A stretch of 64,000 bases of DNA from Bacteroidales bacterium (GCA_021647205.1 JAKIVD010000007.1:62001-126000); one strand, 5' to 3'; counted from the stretch's first letter, positions 8,751-18,102 are shown. The notes: a model not told the origin generated them from the letters alone. Translations and numbers: made by a program.

Positions 8751-9563
8751 ATGATTGATCAAATAAATGAAGCGGTTGATTTTATCCGTTCAAAGGGAGA
8801 AACCGCGCCGGAAACGGGAATTATCCTGGGCACCGGCCTGGGTAAGCTGGTGGATGACCTTGTTCTTAATTTCAGCATCGATTACAAAGACATCCCCCAT
8901 TTTGCCGAGTCAACTGTCGAGTCCCATTCTGGCAAACTTTTGTTTGGCACGATGGCGGGAAAAGAAGTGGTCGTTATGAAGGGGCGCTTTCATTTCTACG
9001 AAGGCTACAGCCTGCAGGAAGTGAGTTTTCCCGTAAGGGTGATGAAGTTTCTCGGTGTGCAGGCCCTGCTCGTTTCCAATGCCTGTGGTGCGGTGAACCC
9101 AGCTTACAAGCCGGCTTCGCTGATGATTATTGACGACCACATCAACATGTTGCCCGGCAACCCGCTGATAGGAAAAAACCACAGCCGTCTGGGACCGCGT
9201 TTCCTGGACATGAGCAGGCCTTACGATCCTGCCCTGATCAGGAAAATGGAATCCATTGCCAGTGAGAACGGGATAGAAATTAACAAAGGGGTTTATGTGG
9301 CCTGGATGGGCCCCAGCCTCGAAACCCGTGCCGAATACCGTTTTATCAGAACCATGGGTGCCGATGTGGTGGGTATGTCAACTGTTCCCGAAGTTATTGT
9401 GGCCCACCACATGGGGATGCGGGTTGCAGCAATTTCTGTAGTTACCGATTTGTGTGATCCCGACAATCTTCAACCCGTTGACATTGAGGATATCCTTGCA
9501 AATGCGGCCCTGGCCGAGAAGGACCTGGTGAAAATATTCCTGCAGTTGATAGGGCACCTTTAA
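8751..9563 (+). CDS. Purine-nucleoside phosphorylase, trimeric class
   Basis: The 270-residue protein has the hallmarks of the trimeric PNP/MTAP family. GIILGTGLGKLVDDL lies near residues 23-37, SHSGKLLFG binds phosphate, GRFHFYEGY and SNACGAVNP shape the ribose and base pockets, and GPSLETRAEYR with GADVVGMSTVPEVIVAHH ends the active site. It splits inosine, guanosine or xanthosine into base and ribose 1-phosphate with inorganic phosphate in the cytosol, for purine salvage. Length matches the family. It stands alone, with its own predicted promoter at 8697-8725 and a 429-base gap after it. Confidence 0.93.
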   Translation: MIDQINEAVDFIRSKGETAPETGIILGTGLGKLVDDLVLNFSIDYKDIPHFAESTVESHSGKLLFGTMAGKEVVVMKGRFHFYEGYSLQEVSFPVRVMKFLGVQALLVSNACGAVNPAYKPASLMIIDDHINMLPGNPLIGKNHSRLGPRFLDMSRPYDPALIRKMESIASENGIEINKGVYVAWMGPSLETRAEYRFIRTMGADVVGMSTVPEVIVAHHMGMRVAAISVVTDLCDPDNLQPVDIEDILANAALAEKDLVKIFLQLIGHL

Positions 9564-9992
9564 TCTTTGGGCCAAATCTCCGCCCCCGGAAGTACCCATA
9601 ATATTTCAGACGACGCCTTAACCGATGGATCGTGAGGGGAGGCTTATAGTTTTTTATGAGGTTTACAACTTCATAGAGGTGCATGAAATACGCATGAACG
9701 ATAAGTTATCAGCGCAGCTGTGCCCAATAATTAGAGCAGACGAAGCATCCTTTAAGCGGTGGGTTAACCCGTCGGCTCACACACCAAAATGATTGTTTCA
9801 TAATTAGTAACACACAAAAGTAAACCTGACGAGTCCATCATTTGTTGGACGGCTTTTCGGGAATGGATACCTGAAACCAGGCGATAGGAACTGGAAAGGC
9901 TATTTGCCGTTCTTCCGGCTTTTCATCTGCATGAGGCTTTAGCTGCTGTTTGCGGAATTGTTGTATTTTTGACTCATCTCTAAATAAAGACC
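9564..9992. other. Non-coding interval between phosphorylase and acyl-CoA ligase genes
   Basis: I find no plausible gene in these 429 bases. They contain the third copy of the palindromic repeat (9756-9794), a small hairpin-forming GTCCA...TGGAC near 9835-9852, and a promoter-like TATTTTTG at 9964-9971 before the ligase. Short open frames here lack recognisable protein features. Confidence 0.5.
9756..9794. repeat. Dispersed palindromic repeat, copy C (inverted orientation)
   Basis: Read on the minus strand this is AATCATTTTGGTGTGTGA then GCCGACGGGTTAACCC and a shortened right arm (ACCGCT). It closely matches copies at 4298-4338 and 8519-8560. The palindrome core GGGTTAACCC is perfect. Confidence 0.6.
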
Positions 9993-11651
9993 ATGAAAGA
10001 ATTTCCAGTTTTAACATTGCCCGCACTGTTGGATCAGTCGGTTAAAAAATATGCAGACCGGCCTGCCGTTGCCTTTGTTGACGAAGCACCACTGAATTAT
10101 TCCGAATTTAACAAACGAAAAAATGCGGTAACAGCCCTGTTGGAAAAACTGAAGGTAGAGCCCGGCGACCGATTGGCCTTGCTGAGTGCCAACATGCCCA
10201 ACTGGGGGATAACTTATTTTGGTATCATCTCGATGGGCGCCATCGTTGTTCCCATCCTTCCTGATTTTAGTAAGAGCGAAATAGAAAATGTGCTGACCCA
10301 TTCCGAAGCAAAAGCGATTTTCGTTTCCAGGGGCCTGAAGTCAAAGATTGACAGCCTCACACCTGACAGTCTGCTTCACCGGATTGGTATAGAGGACTTT
10401 GAGCTGTTCGATACGGTCAGCAGCGGTATTCAATTTGATGAAAACGAAAAACCATTAAAAGATTACAAAGTTGACCAAGACGATCTGGCGGCCATTATTT
10501 ACACTTCGGGAACCACCGGTAAATCGAAAGGGGTGATGCTGACCCATAAAAACATCAGTTCAAATGCCATTGCCAGTAAAGGGATACAGGAAATCAATTC
10601 CAATGACCGTTTTTTGTCGGTTTTGCCCCTTTCGCACACCTATGAAAATACGATTGGCTTTGTGCTCCCGTTGATTTGCGGTGCCAGCATTCATTACATC
10701 AAGAAACCGCCCACACCGGCTGTATTGCTTCCTGCACTGAAAACTGTCAGGCCAACACTGATGCTGACCGTTCCACTTATTATCGAGAAAATATACAGAA
10801 GTAAAGTGCTGCCCACATTTCATAAGAGTAAGTTGACAAGGACATTATATGCCATCCCGCCCCTGCGGAAAAAGTTTAACCAAATGGCCGGAAAGAAACT
10901 CAGGCAGACTTTTGGTGGCGAACTGAAATTTTTCGGCATTGGCGGCGCCAAACTGGATAAAACTGTGGAGAAATTTCTGCGGGAAGCAAAGTTCCCGTAC
11001 GCCATCGGTTACGGACTTACCGAAACATCGCCCTTGCTGGCCGGGGTGAACCCCCTGAACACGAAATTGCAATCAACCGGCCCGCCGCTTGAGGGCGTTA
11101 CCCTGAAGATTAACGAAGCGGGAAAATTTACCGGTGAAGGTGAAATCTGGGCAAAAGGCCCCAATGTAATGAAGGGCTATTATAAAGAGCCCGAACTTAC
11201 CAGAGAGGTGCTGACCGAAGACGGCTGGTTCAAAACGGGCGATCTGGGCATTTTGGACGATACAAATTACCTCTATATACGTGGGCGCAGCAAAAATGTA
11301 ATCATTGGACCGGGGGGTGAGAATATCTTTCCCGAAGACATCGAATCGGTCATCAATAATTTTAAGCATGTTGTCGAGTCGCTGGTCATTCAGCAGAAAG
11401 GAAAACTGGTGGCCATGGTACATTTTAACCGCGAAGAGATTGAAGGAAAATACCAGCACCTGAAAGGTGAAGTTTCGGAATTCCTGGAAGAAAAATATGA
11501 AGAGCTCAGTAAGGAACTGCACGAATACGTCAACGCACGGGTAAGCAAGTTCTCGAAAATTCAGGAAGTCATGCTCCAGAAAGAAGAATTCGTGAAAACT
11601 GCCACCAAGAAAATCAAACGGTTCCTGTATACAAAGACCCACACACAGTAG
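9993..11651 (+). CDS. AMP-dependent long-chain fatty acid-CoA ligase-like enzyme
   Basis: The 552-residue protein carries the adenylate-forming signature IIYTSGTTGKSKGVMLTHKN near residues 168-187, GYGLTETSPLLAGVNP near residue 340, and GWFKTGDLGILDDTNYLYIRGR near residue 413, with a C-terminal lysine-rich domain (TATKKIKRFLY). This is the FadD/long-chain acyl-CoA synthetase group, which activates a fatty acid with ATP and CoA for degradation or lipid synthesis at the inner face of the membrane. The substrate chain length is not predictable. TATTTTTG at 9964-9971 is a candidate -7 element 21 bases before the ATG, without a clear -33 partner. The next gene, an M28 peptidase, follows after 21 bases on the same strand but has no obvious link in function. 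Confidence 0.88.
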   Translation: MKEFPVLTLPALLDQSVKKYADRPAVAFVDEAPLNYSEFNKRKNAVTALLEKLKVEPGDRLALLSANMPNWGITYFGIISMGAIVVPILPDFSKSEIENVLTHSEAKAIFVSRGLKSKIDSLTPDSLLHRIGIEDFELFDTVSSGIQFDENEKPLKDYKVDQDDLAAIIYTSGTTGKSKGVMLTHKNISSNAIASKGIQEINSNDRFLSVLPLSHTYENTIGFVLPLICGASIHYIKKPPTPAVLLPALKTVRPTLMLTVPLIIEKIYRSKVLPTFHKSKLTRTLYAIPPLRKKFNQMAGKKLRQTFGGELKFFGIGGAKLDKTVEKFLREAKFPYAIGYGLTETSPLLAGVNPLNTKLQSTGPPLEGVTLKINEAGKFTGEGEIWAKGPNVMKGYYKEPELTREVLTEDGWFKTGDLGILDDTNYLYIRGRSKNVIIGPGGENIFPEDIESVINNFKHVVESLVIQQKGKLVAMVHFNREEIEGKYQHLKGEVSEFLEEKYEELSKELHEYVNARVSKFSKIQEVMLQKEEFVKTATKKIKRFLYTKTHTQ

Positions 11652-11672
11652 AACAGCCTTTATTAAAAAAAC

Positions 11673-13430
11673 ATGCCAATGAAAAGATCTCTTCTGATTC
11701 CTCTCCTCCTGATAGGTGGCCTGATACTTACCGCCCAGACGAACATCACAGTGAGCAATGCTGATGCTGAAGTTGTGCTTTTCGGTAATTATGATCCGGG
11801 ACAATATGAACCGGCCCAGATCATCAACCACCACGACTCTATTCTTCAGGGAGTTGTGAACGGGGTTTCGGGCGACACACTAATCGACTGGCTGTTGAAA
11901 ATCGACAGTTTTCAAAACCGGAACAGTGGTTCCGATACACTTTCCGACAGCAGGGGCATTGGCGCAGTCAGGAGATGGATGTATGCTAAATTCAGTCAGT
12001 TCAGCGCTGAAAACGAAAACCGCTTGCTGGTTTCCTATCTTGATTTTGACCAAAATATTTGCGGGATGCCCCATCACCGCAATGTGTTTGCCGTTCTGCC
12101 CGGACTGGACACGACCAACAAAGAAATCGTTTTGGTAGAAGGGCATTACGACACGCGTTGCGAAGGGGTTTGTGATACCGACTGCTACTCGCCGGGCATG
12201 GACGACAATGGTTCGGGGACGGTGCTGGTGATGGAGCTCGCAAGGGTGATGAGCAAATATGCCTTTAACCGGACAGTCGTTTTCTCGCTCAATACGGGCG
12301 AGGACCAGGGCTTGTACGGGGCAAAAGCTTTTTCCGGTTTTTTTAAAAACAACAACCTGCAAATCAGGGCCTGCCTGAACAATGATGTGGTTGGCGGGAT
12401 TGAATGTGGCAATACTTCTTCGCCGCCAAGTTGTCCCTATTACAAACACATCGACAGTACGAATGTCAGGATATTTTCCTATTCTTTTGGCAACGACTCG
12501 AGCAAATCATCCAACCACAAACAACTGGCACGCTACATCAAGTTGCATCAGGAAGAAGACATCAACCCCCTGCTCGCTACCCCGATGAATATCAATATTA
12601 TTATCCGCGAAGACCGCCAGGGACGTGGCGGAGACCATATCCCGTTCCGCCAGAAGTTTTATCCCTCCATCAGGGTTTGCTCCCAAAACGAGCACGGAAA
12701 CGGTTCGGGTACACCGCCCGACAGGCAGCATTCCACACGCGATATTCTGGGGATGGATACTAGCGAACCTCCCGACGGTGTCATCGATTCATTTTTTGTT
12801 GATCCGGGCTACCTGCGCCGCAACACCATCATGAATGGGGTCAACCTGGGTTTCCTGGCCATGGGGCCGCCACAGCCCTTTCCTGAAATCACGGCCCTGC
12901 CTGATGGTGTATTGGTGGAAATGACCGGCCCCGATACCATTTATCGGCACTACCGCCTTGCGGTCCGTTCAAAGGGAACGGGAACACTTGACTTTGATAC
13001 CATTTACACCTTTGTCGACACGACCAGTTTCCGGCTCGAAGGATTGGATCCTGACCGGGAATATTATTTTTCGGTGATGAGTGTGGATAATGATATGGAA
13101 AGCCTCCCGTCATGGGAACACACTGTGTTGATAGTTGGCGCAGGCCATCACTTTGTGCGCCCCGGATTGTTTTTGTTTCAAAATGCGCCCAACCCTTTCG
13201 GTAAAAACACACGCATCAGGATTGTGGCCGACAACCGTTACGCCGGACGGCAGGCTTCTGTTGTTGTGAGAGATATGGCGGGAAGGCAGATTCGGGAAAT
13301 GCCATTTATTCTGAAAAACGGGGATCAATGGGTTCAGTTCGACAATACCGACGGCCTTAAAGGTTTGTTTACTTATACCCTGTACCTGAATGGCCAAATG
13401 GTACAAAGCAGGAAGATGATCCTGATGTAA
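11673..13430 (+). CDS. Secreted M28-family zinc peptidase with T9SS sorting domain
   Basis: A 585-residue exported protein with signal peptide (MKRSLLIPLLLIGGLILTAQ; the ATG three codons upstream is equally possible). The catalytic domain, about residues 100-380, has the M28 zinc ligands and base: VEGHYDTR near 155, PGMDDNGSGTVLVMELARV near 170, and NTGEDQGLYGAKAFS near 208, where the usual GEE is GED. A second half contains a fibronectin-III-like stretch (about 410-490). A C-terminal sorting domain follows (FQNAPNPFGKNTRIRI, VVRDMAGRQIREM, LKGLFTYTLYLNGQ). Likely an aminopeptidase acting on peptides at the cell surface or outside the cell. Confidence 0.88.
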   Translation: MPMKRSLLIPLLLIGGLILTAQTNITVSNADAEVVLFGNYDPGQYEPAQIINHHDSILQGVVNGVSGDTLIDWLLKIDSFQNRNSGSDTLSDSRGIGAVRRWMYAKFSQFSAENENRLLVSYLDFDQNICGMPHHRNVFAVLPGLDTTNKEIVLVEGHYDTRCEGVCDTDCYSPGMDDNGSGTVLVMELARVMSKYAFNRTVVFSLNTGEDQGLYGAKAFSGFFKNNNLQIRACLNNDVVGGIECGNTSSPPSCPYYKHIDSTNVRIFSYSFGNDSSKSSNHKQLARYIKLHQEEDINPLLATPMNINIIIREDRQGRGGDHIPFRQKFYPSIRVCSQNEHGNGSGTPPDRQHSTRDILGMDTSEPPDGVIDSFFVDPGYLRRNTIMNGVNLGFLAMGPPQPFPEITALPDGVLVEMTGPDTIYRHYRLAVRSKGTGTLDFDTIYTFVDTTSFRLEGLDPDREYYFSVMSVDNDMESLPSWEHTVLIVGAGHHFVRPGLFLFQNAPNPFGKNTRIRIVADNRYAGRQASVVVRDMAGRQIREMPFILKNGDQWVQFDNTDGLKGLFTYTLYLNGQMVQSRKMILM

Positions 13431-13519
13431 GCCCTGATGTTAAGAAAGTCGTTGTTGTTCCGGCCTTGTGTGTCAGAGACCGGGGGCTGTCAGGGCTGAA
13501 ACCATAGCCACCATAACTT

Positions 13520-14026
13520 TTACAGCAGTTTGTTAATTTCCTGAACAACAGAAGGATTGCTTGGCCTGAGCGCATTTGCCGAAACAACTTCCCCGTTTTT
13601 GTCGATAAGGATATAACGCGGGATGCTGCGCACGTTAAACTGTTGGTTTAATTCCTGGTGAACACTGGCATTGGCGCGGTAATGCTGGCCCGTAAGTGTA
13701 AGTTGGTCAATCATGTTCCGCCAGGGCTGGCCGTTCCTGTCTACCGAGAAATACAAGAATACCACATCTTTACCTTTAAACTTTTCCTGCAGTTTTTGCG
13801 AATACGGCATTTCCCTTTTGCAGGGGCCGCACCAACTGGCCCAGAAATCGAGGTAAACCACCTTGCCTTTGTATTCGTCAAGAATAGACTGGAAAGATTC
13901 ATTACTGTACTTAGGGTCATTTAAATCAACAATATCGGTTGCGATTGTTGCGGAGTTTTGCGCCAGAATCCCGCCGGATGTGAGCATCAGAATGAAGATG
14001 ACAAAGCTTACGATTGATTTTTTCAT
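13520..14026 (-). CDS. TlpA/ResA-like periplasmic thioredoxin-fold protein
   Basis: 168 residues: a signal peptide (MKKSIVSFVIFILMLTSGGILAQ), then a thioredoxin fold with the active site WASWCGPCKREMPYSQ near residues 63-78 and the cis-proline segment VRSIPRYILIDKNG near 135. Such proteins reduce disulphides or exchange thiols in the periplasm, for example in cytochrome c maturation or in protection of secreted proteins. It has no operon partner: the M28 gene is convergent and the gene upstream is the decayed reductase. Confidence 0.88.
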   Translation of the reverse strand: MKKSIVSFVIFILMLTSGGILAQNSATIATDIVDLNDPKYSNESFQSILDEYKGKVVYLDFWASWCGPCKREMPYSQKLQEKFKGKDVVFLYFSVDRNGQPWRNMIDQLTLTGQHYRANASVHQELNQQFNVRSIPRYILIDKNGEVVSANALRPSNPSVVQEINKLL

Positions 14027-14182
14027 GTTTATTTTATTTGATGGTTATATCTTTTTTTAAGTTGTCTTTTAGACGTGAGTTATCTGCTTTTCTTACATCT
14101 TTTAAAGTGATTTTAAAGTTTTTTAACAGCCAGACAGGAAACAAAACCAGGCTGCAAAGTTATGAAAAAGAATTGCTGACCT

Positions 14183-14415
14183 GCTTTTGAATATAATGCC
14201 ATTACCTGTCATGCCTGTTGTAAGCCCCGCAACTTTCCCTGCCAAGAAATGTCCGTCAGCCCGGAAACCGAGAGATAGTCGTATTATCATCTCTTGTCGC
14301 CAAAGGTCTTGTCCTTCTCCAGCAGCAATACTTTCAGTTCAGTCTGCCCGGGGACTTTGGCGCACAATAATCCCGCAGGCCCCGCCCTGACAATGATGAC
14401 ATCGTACTGCTTCAT
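14183..14415 (-). pseudogene. Decayed geranylgeranyl-reductase-type FAD oxidoreductase
   Basis: The minus strand from the ATG at 14415 encodes 42 residues: MKQYDVIIVRAGPAGLLCAK, a linker, then LLLEKDKTFGDKR and a stop at 14289-14287. This is the N-terminal FAD-binding strand-helix-strand of the geranylgeranyl-reductase/flavin-dependent reductase family, with the first Gly of GxGPAG changed to Arg. About 30 bases further on, in another frame (from 14254), GKVAGLTTGMTGNGIIF appears, which resembles the second FAD motif near the C-terminus of the same family (GDAAGLxxGxTGEGI). About 300 residues between the two are missing. The ATG overlaps the stop of the DUF4159 gene (TAATG), so the intact ancestor was translationally coupled to it. 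Confidence 0.65.
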
Positions 14416-15077
14416 TATTGTTCAAACGCAAATTGAATAATGTTGGCGCCCATTTGCAGGGCTTCACGCCTTTTTTCCGGTGAATCGTTGTGTACTTCGG
14501 GATCTTCCCAGCCGTCGCCCAAATCGCATTCATAATCGTAAAAACAAACGAGCCGGCCCTGGTAAACAATGCCAAATCCCTGTGGGGGCTTGTCATCGTG
14601 TTTGTGGATTTTTGGCAGGCCATCAGGGAACTGAAAGTGTTGGTGATAAATGGGGTGGTCGAAGGGCAATTCAACAAAGTCGGTGCCCGGAAACACTTTC
14701 CGCATTTCGCGACGGATATACTCATCCAGGCCGTAATTGTCAGAGATGTGTAGAAACCCTCCGGCAATAAGGTAGTTGCGCAGGTTCTCCGCTTCGTCCG
14801 GACTGAAAATAACATTCCCGTGCCCGGTCATGTGGATGAATGGGTAATTGAACAAGTCAACACTTCCAGCTTCTACGGTCGCAATCTCATTACTCAGGTT
14901 TGTTTTCAGGCTTTGGTTGCAAAATTTCACCAGGTTGGGCAGGGAAGTGGGATTGGCATACCAGTCGCCACCGCCGCTGTACTTGAGGAGCGCAATTTGG
15001 ACGCCCTGAGCCCCAAGCTGTCCCAAGATAAAAAGACAGAAAAAAAAGATAAAGAAGTGTTTTCTCATGGGGAACAA
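14415..15077 (-). CDS. Secreted DUF4159 domain protein
   Basis: 220 residues with a signal peptide (MRKHFFIFFFCLFILGQLGAQG; the annotated ATG is three codons upstream). The mature protein has the DUF4159 features: GGGDWYANPTSLPNLVKFC near residue 35, FIHMTGHG near 75, then GGFLHISDNYGLDEYIRREM and DHPIYHQHFQFPDGLPKIH. These proteins have a class I glutamine-amidotransferase-like fold and no known reaction. In other bacteria they are often beside MoxR/DUF58 membrane genes, which are absent here. The stop overlaps the start of a decayed FAD reductase, indicating a former operon. Confidence 0.82.
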   Translation of the reverse strand: MFPMRKHFFIFFFCLFILGQLGAQGVQIALLKYSGGGDWYANPTSLPNLVKFCNQSLKTNLSNEIATVEAGSVDLFNYPFIHMTGHGNVIFSPDEAENLRNYLIAGGFLHISDNYGLDEYIRREMRKVFPGTDFVELPFDHPIYHQHFQFPDGLPKIHKHDDKPPQGFGIVYQGRLVCFYDYECDLGDGWEDPEVHNDSPEKRREALQMGANIIQFAFEQ

Positions 15078-15109
15078 AGATAACCAAAGCTTTGGAAAAT
15101 AATCGACAT

Positions 15110-15811
15110 TTACAAATTCAAAACATTCACCGTATGGCAGGCCACCACGCCGGCGGTTTCGGTGCGCAGGCGCGAGGGTCCAAGACGGACGGGAATAAAA
15201 CCGTTTTGTTTGGCCAGTGCCACTTCTTCCGGGCTGAAATCGCCTTCGGGACCAATCAGGACGAGGGTGTCCTTTCCGGGAGTGCAGACTTTGGAGAGTT
15301 CCAGGGTGACGCTTTCGTCAATGTAGGCGATAAACTTTTGTCCGGTAAAATCAGTTTCGATAAAAGCGGAAAACGGCAGGGGTTCATCAAGTACAGGATG
15401 GAATGACTTCAGCGATTGTTTCATGGCAGCGGTGACAACACGGTTCAACCTTTCCGTTTTAACTACTTTGCGTTCCGAGTGTGCACAAATGATGGGTGTG
15501 ATGCGGTCGATGCCGATTTCTGTCGCTTTTTCCAGGAACCACTCAAAACGGCTCAGGTTCTTGGTCGGGGCCACGGCAAGGTGCAGGTAAAACGGCCGCT
15601 TGTCGTCTCCCGGTTTTTTTTCGATGACCTCAACGGCACAGGCTTTGGGATTGGCGTCAACAAGGCGGCATTCGTAAAAGAAGCCTTTGCCGTCGGTGAA
15701 AAGAATGTCATCACCTGCCTTCATCCGCAGCACGCGGACAATGTGTTTTGACTCCCCGGCTGATAAAGTGAAAGACTCTCCACTTAGCTCAGCTTCGTAA
15801 AATAAATTCAT
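15110..15811 (-). CDS. rsmE: 16S rRNA (uracil(1498)-N(3))-methyltransferase
   Basis: From the ATG at 15811 (MNLFYEAELSGESFTLSAGE) the protein is 233 residues, the usual RsmE length; the in-frame ATG at 15862 adds 17 unlikely residues. It starts with the PUA-like RNA-binding domain (ESKHIVRVLRMKAGDDILFTD) and ends with the SPOUT knot (LIGPEGDFSPEEV, then PVRLGPSRLRTETAGVVA). It methylates N3 of U1498 in 16S rRNA of the small subunit. Monocistronic as far as I can tell: a 32-base gap separates it from the DUF4159 gene downstream. Confidence 0.94.
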   Translation of the reverse strand: MNLFYEAELSGESFTLSAGESKHIVRVLRMKAGDDILFTDGKGFFYECRLVDANPKACAVEVIEKKPGDDKRPFYLHLAVAPTKNLSRFEWFLEKATEIGIDRITPIICAHSERKVVKTERLNRVVTAAMKQSLKSFHPVLDEPLPFSAFIETDFTGQKFIAYIDESVTLELSKVCTPGKDTLVLIGPEGDFSPEEVALAKQNGFIPVRLGPSRLRTETAGVVACHTVNVLNL

Positions 15812-15907
15812 CGGTTTTGGATACAATTTTGCGTTTAAAAATAGGCTATTAATACGAATCAAGGGTTGGATTTACAAAATAGTTTGTAATCAATAAATTA
15901 AGTGGCA

Positions 15908-15940
15908 AACTTTTCCAAAGTTCCGAACTTTGGAAAAGTT
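15908..15940. repeat. Perfect inverted repeat, also found near 37.57 kb
   Basis: AACTTTTCCAAAGTT, three bases, then AACTTTGGAAAAGTT: fifteen-base arms with no mismatch. The same CTTTTCCAAAG...CTTTGGAAAAG structure recurs at 37566-37594. It lies between the start of rsmE and the end of the OmpA-family gene, so it could work as a terminator for neither or as a mobile palindrome. Confidence 0.65.
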
Positions 15941-16002
15941 AACGGGCTAATTCACATAGCTTAAGCCTAACCCTCGCTTCGCATTATTAATCGGCAAGCG
16001 GC

Positions 16003-18096
16003 CTATTTGCTCAGCACTTTAAACTCGGTCCGCCGGTTCAACTGGCGCCCCTCATCGGTTTCGTTGGTGGCGATGGGCTGGGTCTCGCCATAGCCGGCGG
16101 AAGTGAGCCTTTTGCTGTCAATTCCCTGCTCAATAAGGTAATCGACAACCGCCTTTGCACGGTCAGCCGAAAGCTTTTCATTGTATTCGCCTGAACCGTA
16201 ACTGTCGGTATGACCTGATATTTCGATGGTTAAGGTTGGGATGTCATTCAACATTTTTGTCAACCGGTTTAGTTCGGCTGTCGATTCAGGCCGCAGGGTG
16301 GCCTTGTCAAAATCAAAAAAGATATTCTTCAGAATGATCTTGCTTCCGACTTTCACCTTGTGCAGCAGCATGTCGAGGTGATATTCCTGCACAGTGGTTG
16401 CAGGTGGAATGATGAGGTTCTCGGAATGAAACAAATAATCTTTGGCCCTGGCGCTGAATCCGTAATTTTTGCCCGAAGCCAGCGATACCATGTACTCACC
16501 GGTCTGAGAATTCGATTCGAAAGAGGCCACCATCCTGCCCAGCAGGTTGTCGTAAATCTCGACTGGAACGCTGCCCAGGGGTTCCAGTGTCACCGCATCC
16601 AGCACCCGGCCCCGGACAATGATGATCTGACTTTCCTTAATCACCACCGCTTCTTCCATTACATTTTCGCTGATCGGAATAGTGCGGAAAGCAAGCGCAT
16701 CGTAGCCCTCCAAAAAAGCCAGCGGTTTCTCCGGTCCAAGCAGTGTGATCATGTAGATATCGCGGTCGCCGTAGCCCGACGGATCAAAGGAAGAATAGTA
16801 GGCATGGATGCCGTCACGTGAAAACGAAAAGAAAAGGTCGTCGCCGGGCGAGTTGATCGGATATCCCAGGTTTACGGGCTTCGTCCATTTCCCATCGACA
16901 AGGGTCGTTTTAAAAATATCGTACCCACCCATGGTGCGATGACCTTTGGAACTGAAATACAATGTTTTGCCATCCATGTCCATGAATACTCCATTCTCGT
17001 CGTAGGGTGTGTTGACCACGGCCCCGAGGTTGGCGGCATCATCGTAGTCAAGTTTTTCCTTGCTGCCTTTCAGCTTTAATTCCGTGTAGTAGATATCCTT
17101 CCCTCCGAATCCCCCCGGCTTGTCGCTCACAAAATACAAGGCCTGCATATCGGGAGAAAAGCTTGCCGAGCTTTCGTGATTTTTGGTATTGACCTCTTTC
17201 GGGAGCCGTTTGGGCGACCGCCATTCTCCCGTTTCATCAATCCGGCACTCGAAAATATCACCCCCGTTGTCCTCCCCCTTGTAAATCAGGGCATGTTTGC
17301 CGTCGGGCGAAACGCCCACAATGGCATCGTGCGAATCGGTATTCAGCGGTTTGCCTGGATTCTTTGCTTCCGACCACCGGCCATTGATGAATTTCGATAT
17401 GTAAATGTCTTCATAATAAATCTGGTCCGCCGGATCTCTCTTTCCGCCAGTGGTTGAGGGGCGCGTCGAGGTGAACATCAGCACTGTTTCATCGGCATTG
17501 ATGTAAGGGCCGTATTCAGGGTATTCGGTGTTCACCCCCGACCCGAGATTGTCAATGAAAATCCGTACGGGATGCTGAACCAGGTCCATCGCTACATGGC
17601 ATTCGGCAATTCTTTTGTCTATCCTGGCCCCCTTCTCGGTCAGCTCTTTGGGGGTAAGCGAGCCCTTGTATTCTTCGTAAGTCGCAACCGCCTTGTCCAG
17701 CTGCAGGTTGAGATGGTAAGCCTTCGCTAACTGATAGAGAAGGTCTGCTTGCACCCCGGGGTTTAACTGGCGGGCGTGTTCAAGGTATTTTACGCTTTTG
17801 GTCTTTTGGACGGTTTGCAGATAACACTTGCCGATTTTGTAGTTGAGCAGGGCGTTGTCGGGGTTGAAGTTGTTGGCTTTTAAATACAGCTCCAGTGCAA
17901 GCGCATACAAGGGGATGTCTTTCTCAAACAATTTGTCGGCCTCTTTAATTTGTTTTTTGGCTTCTTTTAAGGCATCTTTCTGCCCTTCAGAAAAGAAATC
18001 TTTCTCAAAAGGCGTATCCGTCTGAGCCCATGTCTGCTTCACCGGCAGCAAAGCCAGACAACAAAAAACAAACAATATTTGATGCTTCCGTCTCAC
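16003..18096 (-). CDS. PorE-like OmpA-family protein: TPR, beta-propeller repeats, CRD-like fold, peptidoglycan-binding OmpA domain
   Basis: 697 residues. A signal peptide (ends near LPVKQTWAQ) is followed by TPR-like helices (about 35-170) and WD40/PD40-type propeller blades (about 185-470, e.g. VSPDGKHALIYKG, SFSPDMQALYFVSDKPGG and YFSSKGHRTMGGYD). A carboxypeptidase-regulatory-like beta domain follows (about 500-565, VRGRVLDAVTLEPLGSVPV), then a C-terminal OmpA domain (IFFDFDKATLRPESTAEL, ISGHTDSYGSGEYNEKLS). This order is that of PorE, the T9SS component that ties the secretion machine to peptidoglycan, but Bacteroidota carry many paralogues with this architecture, so the T9SS role is inference. 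It follows the TPR gene by 6 bases in an operon. Confidence 0.8.
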   Translation of the reverse strand: MRRKHQILFVFCCLALLPVKQTWAQTDTPFEKDFFSEGQKDALKEAKKQIKEADKLFEKDIPLYALALELYLKANNFNPDNALLNYKIGKCYLQTVQKTKSVKYLEHARQLNPGVQADLLYQLAKAYHLNLQLDKAVATYEEYKGSLTPKELTEKGARIDKRIAECHVAMDLVQHPVRIFIDNLGSGVNTEYPEYGPYINADETVLMFTSTRPSTTGGKRDPADQIYYEDIYISKFINGRWSEAKNPGKPLNTDSHDAIVGVSPDGKHALIYKGEDNGGDIFECRIDETGEWRSPKRLPKEVNTKNHESSASFSPDMQALYFVSDKPGGFGGKDIYYTELKLKGSKEKLDYDDAANLGAVVNTPYDENGVFMDMDGKTLYFSSKGHRTMGGYDIFKTTLVDGKWTKPVNLGYPINSPGDDLFFSFSRDGIHAYYSSFDPSGYGDRDIYMITLLGPEKPLAFLEGYDALAFRTIPISENVMEEAVVIKESQIIIVRGRVLDAVTLEPLGSVPVEIYDNLLGRMVASFESNSQTGEYMVSLASGKNYGFSARAKDYLFHSENLIIPPATTVQEYHLDMLLHKVKVGSKIILKNIFFDFDKATLRPESTAELNRLTKMLNDIPTLTIEISGHTDSYGSGEYNEKLSADRAKAVVDYLIEQGIDSKRLTSAGYGETQPIATNETDEGRQLNRRTEFKVLSK

Positions 18097-18102
18097 AAAT
18101 TC

